Source: Halorubrum salinum (GTDB taxonomy: Archaea; Halobacteriota; Halobacteria; Halobacteriales; Haloferacaceae). Taken from it: a stretch of 64,000 nt of DNA. Below are positions 38,848 to 48,109 of this stretch, one piece after another. Both the position numbers and the translations under genes were made by a program. The notes beneath the pieces are model-generated. The model did not search any database. It had not been told where the DNA came from and saw only the letters and a list, made by a program, of their open reading frames with translations. The stretch spans positions 992,001 through 1,056,000 of the forward strand of contig NZ_JANHDO010000001.1 of the NCBI RefSeq assembly GCF_024494575.1, in the 5' to 3' direction. Position 1 is the stretch's first letter; each line of letters opens with the position of its first letter.

Positions 38848-40050
38848 TCAGAACGTGGAGGCGTCGCCGTCGATGACGCTCCGCGTGACGTCCGTGACGT
38901 CGGCGAGCTCCCTGTCGACGATGGCGACGACGTCGTCTTCGATGTCCGCGAGGTCGACTCCCTCGGTGGTGACGATCTGCGCGTCGGCGACGTGCGGCTC
39001 GTCGATCGGTCGGCCGATCTGCGAGAGCAGCCGGACCTGCAGGTCGCGGATGCCGTCGACCTCGGCGGTGACCGACTCGGCGATCCGCGTCGACAGCAGG
39101 TTGTAGATCTTCCCGATGTGGTTGACGGGGTTCTTGCCCGAGGTCGCCTCCATCGACATCGGCCGGTTCGGCGTGATGAGCCCGTTCGCGCGGTTGCCGC
39201 GGCCGACGGAGCCGTCGTCGCCCTGTTCCGCGGAGGTGCCGGTGACGGTGAGGTACACGGAGCCCTCCTCGTAGTCGTCGGCGGTGTTGACGTCGACGCT
39301 GACCTCCCGGTCCGTGCGGTCTTCCGCCAGCTCCGTGACGAACTCCCGAACGTCGCTCACGGCGTCGTCGTAGTCGTCGAGCCCGTCGACGTACCGGTCG
39401 ACCATCGCGGCCGCGACCGTGATGTCGATCCGGTCGCCCTCCCGTTTTCCCATGATCTTCACGTCGGGGCCGAGTTCGGGGTGCTCGTCGTGGTACGTCG
39501 TGTTGAGTTCGCGCTCCGCCTCGTAAACTATCGTCTCCGTCTCGGTGAGGGGTGCGTGGCCGACGCCAAAGGACGTGTCGTTGGCCATCGGGACCTGTTG
39601 GGTCTCCTCGCCGAACACGTCTTGGAGGTCACCCGACCCCTCGCCGAGCTTCACGTCAACGACGACGTCGGTCCCGTACTCCAGCTCCGGGATCGCCTCG
39701 GCGAGGTACTCGCGGGCGGCCGCCAGCGCGGTCGAGTCGACCGGGAGCTGTTCGCCGTCGTACTCCTTCGTGGCTCGGCCGACGATGAGCAGGTAGATCG
39801 GCTCGACCACCTCGCCGCCGCCGTAGGCGGGCGCGGCGCGGCCGGCGACGAGCTGCGTCTCGTCCGTGTTGTAGTGGAGCACCTTTCCGACGCGGTCCAA
39901 GTAGAGCTGTGAGAGCGCCCGCGAGACCGACTCCGCGACGCCGTCGCAGATCGAGTCGGGATGACCGATCCCCTTTCGCTCGACGATCTCGACCTCCTGG
40001 TCCTCGACCGCCTGCCGGTCGAGGCGGCTGACCTGAATGTTCCGGTCCAT
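38848..40050 (-). CDS. mat: Methionine adenosyltransferase, archaeal type
   Basis: A 400-residue archaeal S-adenosylmethionine synthetase (distinct from MetK), making SAM from methionine and ATP. Diagnostic parts are [73 protein letters not shown] and [12 protein letters not shown]. The enzyme is full length with the start at 40050 ([11 protein letters not shown]). It supplies the methyl donor for TrmI and other methyltransferases encoded nearby, though no operon is implied. Confidence 0.96.
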   Translation of the reverse strand: MDRNIQVSRLDRQAVEDQEVEIVERKGIGHPDSICDGVAESVSRALSQLYLDRVGKVLHYNTDETQLVAGRAAPAYGGGEVVEPIYLLIVGRATKEYDGEQLPVDSTALAAAREYLAEAIPELEYGTDVVVDVKLGEGSGDLQDVFGEETQQVPMANDTSFGVGHAPLTETETIVYEAERELNTTYHDEHPELGPDVKIMGKREGDRIDITVAAAMVDRYVDGLDDYDDAVSDVREFVTELAEDRTDREVSVDVNTADDYEEGSVYLTVTGTSAEQGDDGSVGRGNRANGLITPNRPMSMEATSGKNPVNHIGKIYNLLSTRIAESVTAEVDGIRDLQVRLLSQIGRPIDEPHVADAQIVTTEGVDLADIEDDVVAIVDRELADVTDVTRSVIDGDASTF

Positions 40051-40139
40051 TGGCGAGTCGTACTCCGTCGGCGGCAGTATAACTTGCGGAAACCTCCGAG
40101 CACTCGTAAATGCGTGTGGGGAATATTGCGGCCGCTCGT

Positions 40140-41261
40140 TCAGTTCACGGCCTCGTAGGCGTCGGCCATCAGGTCGAGCGCCTCGCGCAGTTCGGCCTCG
40201 TCGGTCGCGTACGAGATCCGCGCGTGGCCGGCCCCGCCCTCGCCGAACGCCTCGCCGGGAACCACGACCACGCCGCGGTCGAGACACTCGTCGACGAACC
40301 CCTCCGGGACGCGGGGCATCGCGTAGAACGCCCCCTGCGGCGTCGGACAGTCGAGTCCGATCTCAGCGAACCCGTCCAACACGAGGTCGCGCCGACGCTC
40401 GAAGGAGTCGGTCATCTCGTCGACGATCGCGCGGTCGCCCCGCAACGCGGCCTCTGCGGCGTACTGAGCCGGAGCCGACGCGCACGCCTGCGCGTACTGG
40501 TGGACGCGCAGCATGCGCTCGACACGCGCTTCCGACCCGTACACCCACCCGAGCCGCCAGCCCGTCATCGAGAACAGCTTCGAGGCGGAGTTGACGACGA
40601 CGACGTTGTCGCTCTCGGCGAACTCGATCGGCGAGCGGTGCTCGCCGTCGAACACCGTGTACTCGTACACCTCGTCGGAGACGCAGAGCACGTCGTGTTC
40701 GTCGGCGATCCGCGCGAACTCGCGGACGTCAGCCTCGGAGGAGACCGCACCGGTGGGGTTGCCGGGGGAGTTCACGACGAACGCCGCGGTGTCGTCCGTG
40801 ATCGCCGCCTCGATCGCCGCCGGGTCGATCGTGAGGTCGTCGCGGAGCGGGACGGGAACGGGGTCGCCGCCCGCGAGCTTCGTCAGCGCGTCGTAGGAGA
40901 CGAAGCCGGGGTCCGGGATCAACACCTCGTCGCCCTCGTCGACGTGCGCCTCTAAGGCGACGTGAAGCGCCTCGCTGCCGCCCGCGGTGGCGATCACGTC
41001 GTCCGGGTCGAGGTCGATCCCCTGGTCCGCACGGTGCTTCTCCGCGATCGCTTCGCGAAGCGACCGAGTTCCCTTGTTCTCGGTGTAGGCGTCGGCCTTC
41101 CCGGCCTCGATGGCGTCGACGGCGGCCCGCCGCGCGTGTTCCGGCGTCGGGAAGTCGGGCTGTCCGAGCCCGAGATTTATCGCGTCGTCGCCGGCCGCCT
41201 CGAACACCTCGCGGATCCCACTGATGGAGATCCGTTCGACTCGATCGGAGAACGTCGTCAT
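40140..41261 (-). CDS. Class I/II pyridoxal-phosphate aminotransferase
   Basis: A 373-residue fold-type I aminotransferase of the aspartate aminotransferase group (subgroup I-gamma in archaea). Motifs are GLGQPDFPTPEHARRA, IATAGGSEALHVAL, VNSPGNPTGAV, the PLP lysine in NSASKLFSMTGWRLGW, and the C-terminal substrate Arg in AGHARISYATDE. Substrate could be aspartate, an aromatic amino acid or the C4 amino acids; sequence does not settle it. The ATG at 41261 begins MTTFSDRVERISISGI. It starts 67 bp after the divergent-free gap to TrmI. Confidence 0.88.
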   Translation of the reverse strand: MTTFSDRVERISISGIREVFEAAGDDAINLGLGQPDFPTPEHARRAAVDAIEAGKADAYTENKGTRSLREAIAEKHRADQGIDLDPDDVIATAGGSEALHVALEAHVDEGDEVLIPDPGFVSYDALTKLAGGDPVPVPLRDDLTIDPAAIEAAITDDTAAFVVNSPGNPTGAVSSEADVREFARIADEHDVLCVSDEVYEYTVFDGEHRSPIEFAESDNVVVVNSASKLFSMTGWRLGWVYGSEARVERMLRVHQYAQACASAPAQYAAEAALRGDRAIVDEMTDSFERRRDLVLDGFAEIGLDCPTPQGAFYAMPRVPEGFVDECLDRGVVVVPGEAFGEGGAGHARISYATDEAELREALDLMADAYEAVN

Positions 41262-41328
41262 ACGCGTTCGGGGGCACCGCCGGCAGTTAGGTCTTGTTAC
41301 GTCGGTTCGACCGTCGCGCTGCAGCCGA

Positions 41329-42069
41329 TCACGGCGCGCGGCCGAACACCAGGTAGCCGGTGTGGCCCACGCCCGCGGTCGACGGGCGGGAGCCGCGGTC
41401 GGAGAAGTCCATCTCCCGCTGGATCGTTTCGAGCGTCTCGACGCCCTCGAACCCGGCCTCGCGGGCGGCGAGCGCGGCCTCGCGGGTCCCCTCGACGAAC
41501 GGCGAGTAGACGGCGAGGCGGCCGCCCGAGACGAGCAGGTCGGTCGCCCGTTCCACGACCGCCGGCGCGTCGCCGGTGTCGAGCGTGAGCGCGTCGAACG
41601 GCTCCCCGTCTGCGAGGTCGTCGAGCGCTTCGGTGAGGTCGCCGGCACGCACCTCGACGCGGTCGTCGACGCCCGCGGTCTCCATGTTCGCGCGGGCGAC
41701 CTCGGCGAAGTCGGGGTCGATCTCGTACGTGGTCACGTCCGCGCCTGCGCGGCCGAGGTAGGCGGAGAGAATGCCCGTTCCCGTCCCGGCGTCGAGGACG
41801 CGGTCGCCGTCCGAGATACCGGTGTGACCCATCACTAGTCCGACATCGCGGGGCATCATCGGTGCGCCCGTCCGTTCGAGGTGGTTGAAGAGATCCGGAC
41901 CGCGGAGCTCACGGACGTCGAAGACGGTCCCGAGGTGGGTCTCGACGGTGTCGCCGCCGGCGACGTCTTCGGGGACCTCGATCACGCCGAGGTCGGTTCC
42001 GAACTCCTCGCCCGGCTCCAAGAGGTACTCCCGGTCGTCGTGGACCAGCAGGTACGCGGCGTCGGTCAC
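41329..42069 (-). CDS. tRNA (adenine-N1)-methyltransferase (TrmI type)
   Basis: A 246-residue SAM-dependent methyltransferase that makes 1-methyladenosine in tRNA (positions 57/58 in archaea). The N-terminal beta part (DTVETHLGTVFDVRELRG) and the PQVxxxKD-like region precede the SAM site (RVLDAGTGTGILSAYLGRAG), the acidic loop YEIDPDFAEVARAN and LTLDTGDAPAVVERA. It follows the NAC gene by 10 nt, an arrangement that is conserved in archaea and links tRNA modification with the nascent-chain factor. Confidence 0.9.
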   Translation of the reverse strand: MTDAAYLLVHDDREYLLEPGEEFGTDLGVIEVPEDVAGGDTVETHLGTVFDVRELRGPDLFNHLERTGAPMMPRDVGLVMGHTGISDGDRVLDAGTGTGILSAYLGRAGADVTTYEIDPDFAEVARANMETAGVDDRVEVRAGDLTEALDDLADGEPFDALTLDTGDAPAVVERATDLLVSGGRLAVYSPFVEGTREAALAAREAGFEGVETLETIQREMDFSDRGSRPSTAGVGHTGYLVFGRAP

Positions 42070-42079
42070 GCCGAACCGA

Positions 42080-42499
42080 TCACTCCAGCTCCGCGATGGC
42101 GGTCGCGAGGTCGCCGTCGGCGTCCTCTAGAGCCTCGCGGGCCTTCGGCTCCGGAACGCCGGCGCGCTCGGCGACGAGCGCCACGTCTTCCTCCGGAATG
42201 GCGTCGACCACGCCCGCGTCGCGCGCGGTCGGGTCGGGGTCGTCGCCCTCGACCGCGGGCGCGTCTCCGCTCGCGCTTCCGCCCGCCCCGGCGTCCGCGA
42301 CCTCCTCGGGCGACCCCACGATCTGGTAGGTCTCCTGCCCCTGCGCGTCCATCTTGGTGACTTGGGCACCGTCGAAGACGAGGTCGCCGTCGGCCGTCTC
42401 GATGACGACCCGCTCGGCGTCGAGTTCCTCGACGTCGATCCCCATCTGTTTCATCATCTGTTTCATCTTCCGCGGGTTCATGCCGCCTCCTCCGAACAT
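42080..42499 (-). CDS. nac: Nascent polypeptide-associated complex protein
   Basis: A 139-residue archaeal NAC homodimer subunit that binds nascent chains at the ribosome exit. A Gly-rich start ([22 protein letters not shown]) is followed by the NAC domain ([34 protein letters not shown]), an acidic linker, and a C-terminal UBA domain ([35 protein letters not shown]). The length is typical of archaea. It is the first gene of the nac-trmI pair. Confidence 0.94.
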   Translation of the reverse strand: MFGGGGMNPRKMKQMMKQMGIDVEELDAERVVIETADGDLVFDGAQVTKMDAQGQETYQIVGSPEEVADAGAGGSASGDAPAVEGDDPDPTARDAGVVDAIPEEDVALVAERAGVPEPKAREALEDADGDLATAIAELE

Positions 42500-42634
42500 G
42501 GGTCCCGATTCGGCTGGACGACACAAAAAGGGTGACGACACGGGACGACGACGTGAGGCCGGCGTCGCTCTCTCGGTTCCGGTTCGCTCCGCCGGAGACG
42601 GCGGGTTGATACGTCCCGACCGCGACCCGTCGAT

Positions 42635-43408
42635 ATGTACATCGCCGACCAGACGTGGCCCGAGCTGCGCGAGTCGCTCTCCGAGGAGTCCGTCGCCCTC
42701 GTCCCGCTCGGGTCGACGGAACAGCACGGACCGCACCTGCCGCTCGCGACCGACCACCTGATCGCCGAGGCGCTCGCGACGGCCGCCGCCGAGGAGACCG
42801 GCGCGGTCCGCACGCCGACCGTGAACGTCGGCGTCAGCCCCCACCACCGCCAGTTCTCCGGGACGATGTGGGTCGACGCGCCGGAGTTCCGCGACTACGT
42901 CGAGAGCTTCACTCGCCACCTGACCTACCACGGGATCGACCGCGTCGTGTACGTGAACGCCCACGGCGGCAACGTCCAGCACCTCCGCGAGGTCGGTCGC
43001 CGGCTCCACGAGGACGGGGAGGCATACGCGATCGAGTGGATGTGGGACGAATCGATCCCGGAACTCGTCGACGACCTGTTCGAACACAACGGTCCCCACG
43101 CCGGCCCGAAGGAGACGGCGATGATCACGCACATCGCGCCGGACCTCGTCCGCGACGACCAGTTCGAGAACGCCCGCGACGACGGGCTCGTCGATCTCGA
43201 GGGATCGGACGCGCGAGTCCACGGCGCGCGGACGTTCTACGACTCGATCGACAACTCGGCGAACGGTGCCTTCGGCGACCCGACCGACGTGACGCCAGAG
43301 AAGGCCGAGCGGCTCTTCGAGGCCGCGGCCGACCAGCTCGTGCAGCTGACCGAGTGGCTCCGGGCTCGCGACCGCGACGAGCTGCTGCCGGAAGACCGGG
43401 TAGCGTGA
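42635..43408 (+). CDS. Creatininase-family amidohydrolase (possible ArfB-type)
   Basis: A 257-residue metal-dependent amidohydrolase of the creatininase family. Metal-site residues are in [18 protein letters not shown] (Glu, His, Asp), the second in [11 protein letters not shown] and [12 protein letters not shown]. Archaeal members include ArfB, which deformylates the GTP-derived pyrimidine of riboflavin/F420 synthesis; the neighbouring pterin genes make this plausible, but creatininase itself and other amidases share the fold. The ATG at 42635 is preceded by CGATATG. Confidence 0.85.
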   Translation: MYIADQTWPELRESLSEESVALVPLGSTEQHGPHLPLATDHLIAEALATAAAEETGAVRTPTVNVGVSPHHRQFSGTMWVDAPEFRDYVESFTRHLTYHGIDRVVYVNAHGGNVQHLREVGRRLHEDGEAYAIEWMWDESIPELVDDLFEHNGPHAGPKETAMITHIAPDLVRDDQFENARDDGLVDLEGSDARVHGARTFYDSIDNSANGAFGDPTDVTPEKAERLFEAAADQLVQLTEWLRARDRDELLPEDRVA

Positions 43409-43429
43409 CCCTACCGGCGGCGAAGGGCC

Positions 43430-44128
43430 CTACCGGTCGAGCCCGTCAAGCGCCGCGTCGAGCGCGCCTCGGTCCCGGCCGTCGAGGACCCCGAACCGCT
43501 CTCCTCGGCGGCGTTCGAGCCATCGCAACAGCCGCTCGGCCCAGCCGAGCTTCTTCGCCTTCATCGGCCCGACGCTCGGGTCGTCGAACTCCCACCCGGG
43601 GAAGACGAGCCGACCGGCCCCGACGTGGTCCGCGAGGAACGCCGCGCGGTCGCCGTCGGTGAACCCGCCGAGGTTCCGGACCGGACCGACCGGGGCGGCC
43701 TGCGTCGTCGACAGCGTCCACGCGGACTCGAACCGCGGGAGCCACTCGCGGACCGCGGGGACGTTGTCGCCGTGCGCGTGCGCCGCGACGGGTACCCCCT
43801 CGCGGGTCAGCCTCGCTGCAGTCTCCGGGTTCTTGTCGAGGTCGGTCACCATGCAGTCGACGGTCACGCCGCACGCGAGGAGGGTGTCGGCCGCGGTGGA
43901 GGCGGCGACGACGACGTCGGCCTCGCGCGCGGCGTCGACCTCGTCCGTGAGGCAGGGAGCGGCACCCGCGATCGCGACGGTCTCCCCTCGCCAGTCGTCG
44001 AACCGATCGAGCGGGAACGGCGTCGACCGTGCGGCGGCGACGTCGCGCGCGCGCTCGTCGGCCTCGCGCCCGAAGCCGAAGTCTGCGAGAATCGCCTCGT
44101 AAGCCGGCTCGAACGTCTCGAAGTTCAT
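43430..44128 (-). CDS. mptE: 6-hydroxymethyl-7,8-dihydropterin pyrophosphokinase, MptE type
   Basis: A 232-residue archaeal enzyme (DUF115 family, unrelated to bacterial FolK) transferring pyrophosphate to hydroxymethyl-dihydropterin in (tetrahydromethano)pterin/folate synthesis. Signature segments are RGETVAIAGAAPCLTDEVDAA, ASTAADTLLACGVTVDCMVTDLDKNPETAARL, AHAHGDNVPAVREWLP, and PGWEFDDPSVGPMKAKKLGWAE. The start at 44128 (MNFETFEPAYEAIL) is preferred over an in-frame upstream codon. It precedes the DHPS product in the pathway; DHPS lies immediately upstream on the same strand. Confidence 0.9.
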   Translation of the reverse strand: MNFETFEPAYEAILADFGFGREADERARDVAAARSTPFPLDRFDDWRGETVAIAGAAPCLTDEVDAAREADVVVAASTAADTLLACGVTVDCMVTDLDKNPETAARLTREGVPVAAHAHGDNVPAVREWLPRFESAWTLSTTQAAPVGPVRNLGGFTDGDRAAFLADHVGAGRLVFPGWEFDDPSVGPMKAKKLGWAERLLRWLERRRGERFGVLDGRDRGALDAALDGLDR

Positions 44129-44287
44129 CGTCTGTTCCCTCCACACGCGCGAGTCTGTGGCGACGCACAGCGCTGCCGCTCACGGGATCGAATATGGTAT
44201 GGACCGGAGTAGCACAGAGTACCCCTACCCACGTGCCCCTCCGGCGTCCAGTGGATGGGTTGTCTGCACGACGGCATAAACTTTCTC

Positions 44288-45619
44288 TTACCTTGAGCCC
44301 GCGTCTATCGATTCGAGTGCGGCGTCGAGCGAGGCAGAGACACCGGATACGGCCGTTTGGACCGCACCGATCGCCGTCGGAGTTCCGACGAGAACGCCGC
44401 CCATCGCTTCCTCCCCCCCGTCTCCGGCTGATCGGCCGATCGAACGCCGGCCGCTCTGGCTTCCGCCGTCGGCCGTAGACGGGGACACAGCGACCTCGCG
44501 CTCGACTCCGGCGAGCGCGAACGCCGCGCGGGTCGCGGCGGCGTCCGCACCCGACCGGCCGTCGGCGTCGGAGCGCCCGTTCGTCTCGTACTCCGCGGCG
44601 GGGGCGGTCGTCGCGGCTCGGAGCGCGCCGACGGCCTCGTCCGTCAGCCCGCCGAGTTCGTAGGTGTGTACGACGGCGTCGCCGGCGACGGACCGGTCGG
44701 CGGCGAGTCGGTCGAGGTGGCGTTCGGCCTCGCGGACGGTCGTCACGTTTAGTTCCTCGACGGTGACCGCGTCGTCTCCTCCCGTCCCGGCCCGGCCGGT
44801 CCGCGCGCGGTCCCGAGTGAACTCCGCACCGACGAGCGCCGCGTCGCTCGTCTCGGCCACGTCGTGGGTGCGGATCACGTGTGCGCCGCGCTCGACCGCC
44901 ATCGCGGTGGCCGCCAGCGAGACGGGAAGCGCCTCCTCGGTCGTCCGCCCCGCGATCGTCTTGAGGAAGCTCTTGCGGTTGATCGAGACGAGCAGGGGGC
45001 GACCGTAGCCGCGGAACTCCCGCAGCCTGTGGAACGTCTCGCGGTCGTCGGCGTGGGTCTTGGCCTCGGACCAGCCGCCGAAGGCGGGGTCGAGGATCGT
45101 CTTGTCGGTGAACCCGTTCCGCGAGAGCGCCTCGTAGATCTCGTCTACGTCCTCGATCGCGCCCGGTCGCTCCAGATCGGGCGGCGAGGCCATCTTCGAG
45201 ACGGCGGCGTCGTGCTCGCGACACACCCGCGGCATCTCCGGGTCGGCGAACCCGCAGATGTCGTTGACCATGTCGAAGCCGCGCGAGAGCGCCTCGTCTG
45301 CGACCTCGTGGTAGCGCGTCTCGATCGACCAGACGGCGTCGCCGGCGGTCGATTCCAGGGTCTCGACCGCGGTGTCGAGCCGCTCTAACTCCTGCTCGGC
45401 CGAGAGCACCTCGAGGTCCTTGTTCGCCGATTCGAGCCCCACGTCGACGATGTCCGCACCCTCGCCGATCAGTTCCTCGTCGACGTACTCGGCCGCCTCG
45501 CCGGGGTCGTCGTACACGCTCGGGTCGTACGGCGACTCCTCGGAGACGTTGAGCACGCCCATGATCCGCGGCGGGTGGTCGTCGCCGATCCCGAGCCCCG
45601 CGGCGTCCACGTTTCGCAT
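44288..45619 (-). CDS. folP: Dihydropteroate synthase with a C-terminal extension
   Basis: A 443-residue protein. The first 280 residues form the DHPS TIM barrel, coupling the pterin diphosphate with an aminobenzoate: IMGVLNVSEESPYD, ADIVDVGLESANKD, FDMVNDICGFADPEM, KTILDPAFGGW and the Lys/Arg of LLVSINRKSFLKTI and RTHDVAE. About 160 residues follow (TVEELNVTTVREAERHLDRL, VHTYELGGLTDEAVGAL, then a Gly/Ser/Asp-rich stretch and GGVLVGTPTAIGAVQTAV), which the usual DHPS lacks. Their role is unknown. CCGTTTATGTC (45639-45649, minus strand) is the likely TATA. Confidence 0.88.
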   Translation of the reverse strand: MRNVDAAGLGIGDDHPPRIMGVLNVSEESPYDPSVYDDPGEAAEYVDEELIGEGADIVDVGLESANKDLEVLSAEQELERLDTAVETLESTAGDAVWSIETRYHEVADEALSRGFDMVNDICGFADPEMPRVCREHDAAVSKMASPPDLERPGAIEDVDEIYEALSRNGFTDKTILDPAFGGWSEAKTHADDRETFHRLREFRGYGRPLLVSINRKSFLKTIAGRTTEEALPVSLAATAMAVERGAHVIRTHDVAETSDAALVGAEFTRDRARTGRAGTGGDDAVTVEELNVTTVREAERHLDRLAADRSVAGDAVVHTYELGGLTDEAVGALRAATTAPAAEYETNGRSDADGRSGADAAATRAAFALAGVEREVAVSPSTADGGSQSGRRSIGRSAGDGGEEAMGGVLVGTPTAIGAVQTAVSGVSASLDAALESIDAGSR

Positions 45620-45695
45620 ACCACAGCCACGGGCGCGAGCGACATAAACGGGGCGAGTACCCGACGCGCTCGCCGGGGATCGGCGACAGCGATTG

Positions 45696-45705
45696 TTTAT
45701 AAATA
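45696..45705 (+). promoter_or_regulatory. Strong TATA box in front of a repeat copy
   Basis: TTTATAAATA stands about 25-30 nt before the ATG at 45726 in a region without a recognised gene. It is AT-rich in a GC-rich surrounding and is the best TATA match in this gap. It points into the three-block repeat. Confidence 0.5.
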
Positions 45706-45722
45706 GCCGGCGGTGCGATCGG

Positions 45723-45899
45723 CGCATGTCTGCGGTCGGCGCGTGCCTGCGAGGCCGCTCCGCGGCCGAGCAGCACCGCGCGAGGGAGTCGGCCGCCCTC
45801 CGCGTCGCTCCGGGCGGCCGACGAGGCTGGGGAGGCGTGAGGTGCTGTGCGGAGCGGTGGGGCTTTGGAGGAACTCGCTACGCTGACAACCGCGTATAA
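45723..45899 (+). other. Three-block repeat element, copy A: candidate structured RNA or 57-aa protein
   Basis: This gap of about 320 bp holds no standard gene. Three conserved blocks, shared with copy B at 63.2-63.4 kb, lie in order: TGCGGTCGGCGCGTGCC (45731-45747), a 24-bp block starting CGAGGCTGGGG (45822-45845) and GGGGCTTTGGAGG (45859-45871). Between blocks 1 and 2 are two hairpins: GGCCG/CGGCC near 45752, and an 11-bp perfect stem 45788-45798/45812-45822 with a 13-nt loop. A frame 45726-45899 would encode 57 residues with RRGWGGVRC in it. Whether the product is RNA or protein is not decided. Confidence 0.45.
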
Positions 45900-45938
45900 C
45901 CAAACGAGGCGTTCGGCCCGCCCTCGACACGCCTCTGC

Positions 45939-46469
45939 TTATAACTCGAACGCCAACGAATCGCCGACGGTGACACCGTTGCGGTCGGTCCACTCGTAGG
46001 GGACCTCCAGCACGTACTGGCCCGATCCGGGGTACCGCTGGTCGTTCCCGTCCTCGTTCGGTCCCGGTTCCGGCGCGTGGTGGATCCGAGTGAGCTCCCG
46101 ATCGGCGTCGGCGTAGACGATGTCGATGCCGAAGCTCATCTCGCGCATGACGTACGTCAGGCTCTCGCGGGGCGCGTCGTAGACGAACAGCATCCCCGCG
46201 TCCTCGGGCAGCGACTCCGCGTCGCTGAGTCCGAGGTATCGCTTCTCGCTCGTGTCTGCGACCGCGGCCGTCACCGTCTCTCGGATCTCCCCGTCCGGCC
46301 CCTCGACCGCCACGCGCGTCGCCTCGTAGTCGGCGTACGGACCGACGGGCCAGTCGGGTGTCTCGTCGCTCTCGCCCGACTCGTCTTCCGTCGGACCGTC
46401 CCCGACGCACCCCGCGAGTCCGCAGAGTGCGACGGCACCGGTCGCGGTCAGGTATCCCCGGCGTCGCAT
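45939..46469 (-). CDS. DUF192 lipoprotein
   Basis: A 176-residue secreted lipoprotein. The twin-arginine/lipobox N-terminus MRRRGYLTATGAVALCGLAGC ends in LAGC (lipidated Cys21), followed by an acidic linker and a DUF192 domain (RVAVEGPDGEIRETVTAAVADTSEKRYLGLSDAESLPEDAGMLFVYD, MREMSFGIDIVYAD, QYVLEVP). DUF192 proteins are small beta-barrel-like domains of uncertain function, also found in bacteria. It is likely to be exported by the Tat route and anchored outside. Confidence 0.85.
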   Translation of the reverse strand: MRRRGYLTATGAVALCGLAGCVGDGPTEDESGESDETPDWPVGPYADYEATRVAVEGPDGEIRETVTAAVADTSEKRYLGLSDAESLPEDAGMLFVYDAPRESLTYVMREMSFGIDIVYADADRELTRIHHAPEPGPNEDGNDQRYPGSGQYVLEVPYEWTDRNGVTVGDSLAFEL

Positions 46470-46575
46470 CGATACGGTAGAGGCGACACGCGCGTAAATG
46501 TCTCACGAGGTCCCTCGCACACTCCACGCGGGCGCTCACACGCACGAGTCCGCCGTTCGTTCCCGGAAGGACGCG

Positions 46576-46584
46576 CTTTTATCG
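46576..46584 (+). promoter_or_regulatory. TATA box of the zinc protein-trmJ-azlCD run
   Basis: CTTTTATCG lies 25 nt before the ATG at 46606, in line with a leaderless start. Confidence 0.5.
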
Positions 46585-46605
46585 CCGCCTCGCGTACGTT
46601 CGCGC

Positions 46606-47193
46606 ATGGCGAAAGTGAGCATCGGCCTCCGCGGATGGCGGTTCGATGAAGACGAGATACTCTCCGACGACGAGGAGCTGAAGCCCCTCGACGAGATTCC
46701 CGAGGAGCCCCGCGAGCGACTCCTCAGGCTCGTCGCCCTCGTCGAGGAGCCGTGCGACGTCTGCTATCTCGACCACGGTGAAGAGGAGGTTCACCGGTGC
46801 AATCAGGCCGAGATCGTGTACGGCGAGCCGAACGGCGAGGTGCTGTTATGCCCCGAACACGAGCCGGAGTTCATCTACTGGTTCCGCGAGGAGGGAGGCA
46901 GCGAGCACGCCGGCGAACTGGAGTTCGGCGACCGGTTCCACGAGTGGGTCGCCGCGGGCAACGAGGCACCGGAGGGGTACGCCTCCGTCGAGCACGTCGA
47001 AGAGGACCCGGACGACCTCCCGGACCTGCCCGATCAACAGGACATCCAAGAGCGCGTCGAGCAGGACTTCGAGGGCGAGCGGATCGACATCCTCGAACTC
47101 GCCGGAGAAACCGACGACGAGGACGAACTGAGCGAAGACGACCTCACCGACTCGGACGTCGACCTCTCGACCGACTACCCGTCGAGCCGATGA
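46606..47193 (+). CDS. Conserved haloarchaeal protein with a CxxC...C/H metal-binding set
   Basis: A 195-residue acidic protein: [19 protein letters not shown], then [41 protein letters not shown], which supplies a CxxC pair, His, Cys, and Cys-x2-His likely to hold Zn. The rest is acidic helix ([20 protein letters not shown]). The role is unknown, but the gene overlaps trmJ by 4 nt (ATGA), so the two are co-translated and a role with tRNA modification is possible. The first Met in frame is later than the ORF's earliest codon. Confidence 0.72.
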   Translation: MAKVSIGLRGWRFDEDEILSDDEELKPLDEIPEEPRERLLRLVALVEEPCDVCYLDHGEEEVHRCNQAEIVYGEPNGEVLLCPEHEPEFIYWFREEGGSEHAGELEFGDRFHEWVAAGNEAPEGYASVEHVEEDPDDLPDLPDQQDIQERVEQDFEGERIDILELAGETDDEDELSEDDLTDSDVDLSTDYPSSR

Positions 47194-48104
47194 GCGGGGC
47201 GGACGCAGACGAGACGATGACTTCGACGGACCGCGGGGGCGACGACGAGACAGACCGTTGTGAGAGCGACGACGAGACGGACCGAGATGGGACCGACGTC
47301 GACGCCGAGGCGACGGACCGCGACGGTGCGTCCGCACGCCGAAAGCCCGTCGTGGTCGTCGTCGAACCGGAGACCCCGGGCAACGTTGGGACGATCGCTC
47401 GGGCGATGAAGAACTTCGGACTCGACGACCTCAAGCTCGTGAACCCGCCCGAACTGGCGGAAGACGGCGAGGCCTACGGGTTCGCTGGCCACGCCCGCGA
47501 GGACGTGCTCCCGAACGCGGACGAGGTGACCTTCGAGGAGGTCGTCGCGAACTACCACACCGTCGGAACCACGGCGATCACCGGTGAGGACGACCAGAGC
47601 CACGAGCGGTTCCCGTTCAAGACGCCCGTCGAACTCAAGGAGTCGCTCGCGACCGTCGACGCGCCCACCGCGATCGTCTTCGGCCGGGAGGGTCGCGGAC
47701 TCAACAACGAGGAGCTGTCGCGACTCGACGAGGTGTGTTCGATCCCGGCGGACGACGACTACCCCGTCCTCAACCTCGGACAGGCCGCGACGGTGCTGTT
47801 GTACGAGCTTCGCGACCTGACCGTCGGGGAGACGCAGTTGCCGGACACGGCAGTGACGCGCGCGCCGGAGGCGGACGTGGAGCGCTTCCACGGCTTCTTC
47901 GAGGAGTTCCTCGCGTCGACCGGTCAGCGCGAGCACGTGCGCGAGAAGAACGCGCTCTTGATGCGTCGACTGCTCGGTCGGGCGCATCCCACGGAACGGG
48001 AGATACACTCGCTTCTGGGCACGTTCCGCAAGGCGAACACCAAGTTAGAGCACGCAGACCACCTCGCCGCGAAGTACGACGAACCGGTGTATCCGAGGGA
48101 GTGA
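47190..48104 (+). CDS. trmJ: tRNA 2'-O-methyltransferase, TrmJ type (SPOUT)
   Basis: A 304-residue SPOUT methyltransferase methylating position 32 of tRNA. After an acidic leader (about 50 residues), the Rossmann-like knot has [41 protein letters not shown] and [17 protein letters not shown], the three SPOUT motifs. The C-terminal helical domain ([32 protein letters not shown]) is characteristic of TrmJ. The ATG overlaps the preceding stop. It is followed by azlC after a 5-nt gap, though unrelated in function. Confidence 0.9.
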   Translation: MSGADADETMTSTDRGGDDETDRCESDDETDRDGTDVDAEATDRDGASARRKPVVVVVEPETPGNVGTIARAMKNFGLDDLKLVNPPELAEDGEAYGFAGHAREDVLPNADEVTFEEVVANYHTVGTTAITGEDDQSHERFPFKTPVELKESLATVDAPTAIVFGREGRGLNNEELSRLDEVCSIPADDDYPVLNLGQAATVLLYELRDLTVGETQLPDTAVTRAPEADVERFHGFFEEFLASTGQREHVREKNALLMRRLLGRAHPTEREIHSLLGTFRKANTKLEHADHLAAKYDEPVYPRE

Positions 48105-48109
48105 GACGG

